From an uncultured Collinsella sp. (lineage in GTDB: Bacteria; Actinomycetota; Coriobacteriia; Coriobacteriales; Coriobacteriaceae): DNA of 13,498 nt. Location: contig USCN01000015.1 in assembly GCA_900553165.1 (NCBI GenBank), forward strand, positions 1-13,498, in the 5' to 3' direction. Position 1 is the first letter of the stretch, and every line of letters starts with the position of its first letter. The position numbers and the translations under genes are program-made. Below the pieces are notes generated by a model. It searched no databases. It had not been told where the DNA came from and saw only the letters and a list, made by a program, of their open reading frames with translations. Below, piece by piece: positions 13,198-13,498 of the stretch.

Positions 13198-13498
13198 CTA
13201 ATGGATAAGCTTAAAGTCCAAGTGCCCACGCGTGGTATTGACGCGCGAGACCTCGATAATCACGCGCTGGCCCAGTTCATAGCGAGTCCCCGTGTCGGCG
13301 CCCGTCAGCGTAAGCGCATCCTCGTCGAACTCGAACCACTCGTTGCCCAGGCTCTTGATCGAAACCAAGCCTTCGACCTGCGTCAGGTCCAAGCGCACAA
13401 AGAGGCCCATGCTGCTAACCCACGAGACGGTTCCGGCATAGCGCTCGCCCAGACGGTCCTCATAGTACTGGGCAATCTTGATCTTTTGCGTCGCATGG
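13198..13498 (-). CDS. rnr: S1-domain C-terminus, probably ribonuclease R (runs off right edge)
   Basis: Only the last 99 residues are in the window. They begin HATQKIKIAQYYEDRLGERY and continue into an S1 RNA-binding domain: GTVSWVSSMGLFVRLD, VEGLVSIKSL, a YELGQRVIIEVSRV strand pair, and the end GHLDFKLIH. The segment before S1, in particular the QYYEDRLGE stretch, fits the linker between the RNB catalytic domain and S1 in RNase R, an exoribonuclease that degrades structured RNA and assists tmRNA-mediated quality control. The catalytic part lies beyond the right edge, so another RNB or S1 protein cannot be excluded. The basic C-terminal tail common in proteobacterial RNase R is absent here. 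Confidence 0.82.
   Translation of the reverse strand, partial: HATQKIKIAQYYEDRLGERYAGTVSWVSSMGLFVRLDLTQVEGLVSIKSLGNEWFEFDEDALTLTGADTGTRYELGQRVIIEVSRVNTTRGHLDFKLIH

Overview
The window looks like chromosomal DNA of a GC-rich, anaerobic, gut-type actinobacterium of the class Coriobacteriia, most likely close to Collinsella. This is inferred from strong GC bias at third codon positions, long spurious antisense reading frames, clear Shine-Dalgarno sequences, and a gene set of an anaerobic Gram-positive (rubredoxin, flavoredoxin-like protein, MupG-type muropeptide recycling). No ribosomal RNA is present, so genus-level placement is a judgement from style and protein sequence.

Layout, left to right. 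(1) 1-1360, minus: N-terminal 453 residues of the large subunit of glutamate synthase, running off the left edge. (2) 1361-1882: a 522-base gene-free interval holding three palindromic repeats of 59 bp at an exact 80-bp period, then the mntH promoter. (3) 1883-3139, plus: an Nramp metal transporter (MntH), with a fourth, truncated repeat just after its stop codon. (4) 3293-4028, minus: a rubredoxin-like protein and a flavin-reductase-like flavoprotein, a split counterpart of the fused high-molecular-weight rubredoxin of acetogens. (5) 4157-5612, minus: a large hairpin, smpB, and a TPR-repeat gene that overlaps the start of smpB. (6) 5669-5947, minus: tRNA-Gln(CTG) and tRNA-Glu(CTC), with promoter and terminator. 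(7) 6151-6561, plus: an unrecognised short protein; 6634-6993, minus: an ArsC/Spx-family thioredoxin-fold protein. (8) 7086-11524, minus: a complete N-acetylmuramic acid (MurNAc) recycling cluster transcribed murR-murQ-murP-mupG, with an intrinsic terminator between murP and mupG. (9) 11729-13020, minus: a VanZ-like membrane protein and a small serine recombinase with a cluster of inverted repeats at its promoter side. (10) 13198-13498, minus: the C-terminal S1 domain of what is probably RNase R, entering from the right edge.

The best-supported functional unit is the mur cluster. MurP (PTS EIIBC without an EIIA domain) would import and phosphorylate MurNAc or a MurNAc disaccharide. MupG would hydrolyse the phosphorylated disaccharide. 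MurQ would convert MurNAc-6-phosphate to GlcNAc-6-phosphate and D-lactate. The RpiR-family regulator would sense the sugar phosphate. The second theme is redox and metal physiology of an anaerobe (MntH, rubredoxin, flavoprotein, ArsC/Spx-like protein). The third is trans-translation and RNA quality control (smpB and probable rnr), which sit at opposite ends of about 8.5 kb of unrelated genes.

No CRISPR array, prophage or clearly new multi-gene system was found. The items most worth a second look are non-coding: the 80-bp-period palindrome array, the 65-nt hairpin after smpB, the terminator inside the mur operon, and the repeat cluster in front of the recombinase.
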